Part shown: positions 12,663 to 13,991 of the stretch, piece by piece
Layout: each line of letters begins with the position of its first letter
Position numbering within the stretch: position 1 is the stretch's first letter
DNA from: an uncultured Sphingomonadales bacterium
Lineage (GTDB): Bacteria; Pseudomonadota; Alphaproteobacteria; Sphingomonadales; Sphingomonadaceae
DNA: 13,991 nucleotides
NCBI GenBank assembly: GCA_903893935.1
Contig: CAITOD010000725.1
Location: 1 to 13,991 of the forward strand
Direction of reading: 5' to 3'
Notes under the pieces: model-generated
The model's input: only the letters and a program-made list of their open reading frames with translations
Told to the model about the DNA's origin: nothing
The model's database searches: none
Program-made: the position numbers and the translations under genes

Positions 12663-13991
12663 ATGATGAAGTACAAGACTTCGCTGCTCGTCGCGACCAC
12701 CGTCGCTGCGATCGCCATTTCGACCAGCGCGATGGCTGCGACCACGCCGTTCCCGCTCTCGACTTCGACCACCGATGCCGGCACCAGCGGCGTTCTGGGC
12801 GATTCGAAGATCACCAACATCACGCAGTCGCCGGCCGCTCCGCTGTCGCTCGCCGACAACCCCTTCGCGATCGAAGCACCGGGCAATGCCGAAACCGTCC
12901 ATCTGACCACCAGCTCGACGCTGCCGACCGCCACGGGCGCCGACCTGTTCGGCTCTGCAACCTATACCCCGGGCACCGGCTATGTCGTGTATGACGGCGA
13001 CTATTCGGTGCACGGCGTCGGTTCGACCGCCGTGCAGAACGTGCTCGTCCGTGCGATGAACTGCTTCGGTACGCCGCAACAGCTCGGCAACGGCCAGCCC
13101 GCCGGTTCGGCTTCGACCGCTTCGACCGGTGGCTCTATGGTTGCCCTGGTTGCCAACAGCTACGCCGGCTCGCCCGCGCTGAACTGCGACAACGGCACGT
13201 TCAAGACCGTGAACGTCGGTTCGGCTGCCCCGACCGGTGGCGTGCTCTATGGTTTTGCTTCGAACAACCAGACGACCCAGTACTACTATGTTCCGGGCAC
13301 CAACGTGAACTCGGCCGAACTTCAGCCGCAGTTCAGCGATTACTCGCTCACCACGGGTGACCTCGCGCCTTACGGTTTCGCGGGCAAGTACATCGGTACC
13401 GGTTCGGGCACCGGCCAGAAGGCCTGGTACGAAGGTGCCGACGTGTTCGACGACGGCTACGGCTCGGTTGTCAACCCCACCGGCTATGTCGGCGGCGTTC
13501 CCAACCCGTTCGTCAGCGTCCTCGGGCAGAACCCCTGGAGCCACGTGCAGTTCGGCGCTTCGGACGCCCCGCTCGTCGCCAGCCAGATCACGTCGTACAA
13601 CGCAACCGGTGCAGCCGGCGCGCGCGGCGGCAACCCGATCCAGTTCCCGCTGTTCGTGACGCCGATCTCGATCGTCTACAACACCGTCTATGCGCAAAAG
13701 CCCAACGGTACGACCCTGACGTTCAACGCCAAGGGCGCTGCCACGTATGCATCGGGTAAAGTTGCTGCGCTGCAGCTGACCGGTTCGATCTATTGCGGCA
13801 TTTTCAATGGCATGATCACCAACTGGAACGATCCGGCCCTGACGCAAGCCAACAAGAACATCCCGCTCTACGACACCGTCAACGACACCCAGACCCGCTG
13901 GAACACCGCCGGTGTGCCGATCCGTCTGGTTGGCCGTATGGACAACTCGGGCTCGACCGACATCTTCACGCGTCACCTTGCCCAGGTCTGC
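12663..13991 (+). CDS. Exported PstS-like phosphate-binding protein, likely T2SS cargo (3' end missing)
   Basis: 443 codons, open to the window edge. A Sec signal peptide (MMKYKTSLLVATTVAAIAI, cleavage after AMA near residue 25) precedes a Ser/Thr-rich lead. Elements of the PstS/DING fold appear in order: YSVHGVGSTAVQN (114-126), VQFGASDAPL (295-304), FVTPISIVYN (331-340), CGIFNGMITNWNDPAL (378-393) and VRLxGRMDNSGSTDIFTRHL-type text (420-439). R425, D427, S429, G430 and S431 match the RxDxSGT phosphate loop of PstS. About 170 residues rich in Gly, Thr, Tyr and Asn separate the first two elements, far more than in classical PstS. Four cysteines are visible (134, 175, 378, 443). No lipobox is present and no pst transport genes are seen in the window. 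Divergent placement beside the gsp operon suggests secretion by it; PstS-like DING proteins are known T2SS cargo in Pseudomonas. The ligand is inferred. Confidence 0.87.
   Translation, partial: MMKYKTSLLVATTVAAIAISTSAMAATTPFPLSTSTTDAGTSGVLGDSKITNITQSPAAPLSLADNPFAIEAPGNAETVHLTTSSTLPTATGADLFGSATYTPGTGYVVYDGDYSVHGVGSTAVQNVLVRAMNCFGTPQQLGNGQPAGSASTASTGGSMVALVANSYAGSPALNCDNGTFKTVNVGSAAPTGGVLYGFASNNQTTQYYYVPGTNVNSAELQPQFSDYSLTTGDLAPYGFAGKYIGTGSGTGQKAWYEGADVFDDGYGSVVNPTGYVGGVPNPFVSVLGQNPWSHVQFGASDAPLVASQITSYNATGAAGARGGNPIQFPLFVTPISIVYNTVYAQKPNGTTLTFNAKGAATYASGKVAALQLTGSIYCGIFNGMITNWNDPALTQANKNIPLYDTVNDTQTRWNTAGVPIRLVGRMDNSGSTDIFTRHLAQVC

Noticed and set aside
12363..13976. 537-codon minus-strand open frame across the intergenic region and the PstS-like gene
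   Set aside because: The opposite strand encodes a protein with signal peptide, strong ribosome-binding site and PstS motifs. The minus frame is Arg/Gly/Val-rich shadow sequence.

Overview
The window reads as high-GC alphaproteobacterial DNA, most likely from a sphingomonad (Sphingomonadales). This is inferred from the strong G/C bias at third codon positions, the types of protein families and the compact type II secretion cluster; no 16S or other marker gene is present. The left edge is not genomic: bases 1-32 match the Illumina TruSeq read-1 adapter with one C missing, so the window begins at a contaminated contig end that truncates the first gene.

Layout. 33-230 (+) is the C-terminal tail of a sulfotransferase. 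336-644 (+) is a small putative membrane protein. It meets, tail to tail with one base between the stops, an exported protein of unknown function at 646-1254 (-). 1405-2211 (+) is an exported SleB/CwlJ-type cell wall hydrolase. From 12163 down to 2255, the minus strand carries one tightly packed operon of about 9.9 kb for a type II secretion system (T2SS). Its order is gspE, F, G, H, I, J, L, M, a short GspC/PilP-like gene, D and K. Most junctions overlap by 1-4 bases, which implies one transcript and coupled translation. A roughly 500-base non-coding region (12164-12662) follows. Beyond it, divergently transcribed, is a large exported PstS-like phosphate-binding protein (12663 to the window end, incomplete).

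How they fit together. GspE (ATPase), GspF, GspL and GspM form the inner-membrane platform. GspG is the major pseudopilin and GspH, I, J and K the minor ones. The GspC-like protein should link the platform to the GspD secretin in the outer membrane. No prepilin peptidase (GspO/PilD) is in the window, so the five pseudopilins must be processed by an enzyme encoded elsewhere. The divergent PstS-like protein has a Sec signal peptide, no transport partners beside it and several cysteines. It is a good candidate cargo of this T2SS, possibly for phosphate scavenging (inference).

Most notable: the subunit order L-M-(C/P)-D with K displaced to the end, which resembles the type IV pilus pilM-N-O-P-Q order; a minimal GspC with a polyproline linker and no PDZ domain; two perfect palindromes 20 bp apart, centre to centre, upstream of the PstS-like gene; and the long insertion in that protein's phosphate-binding fold.
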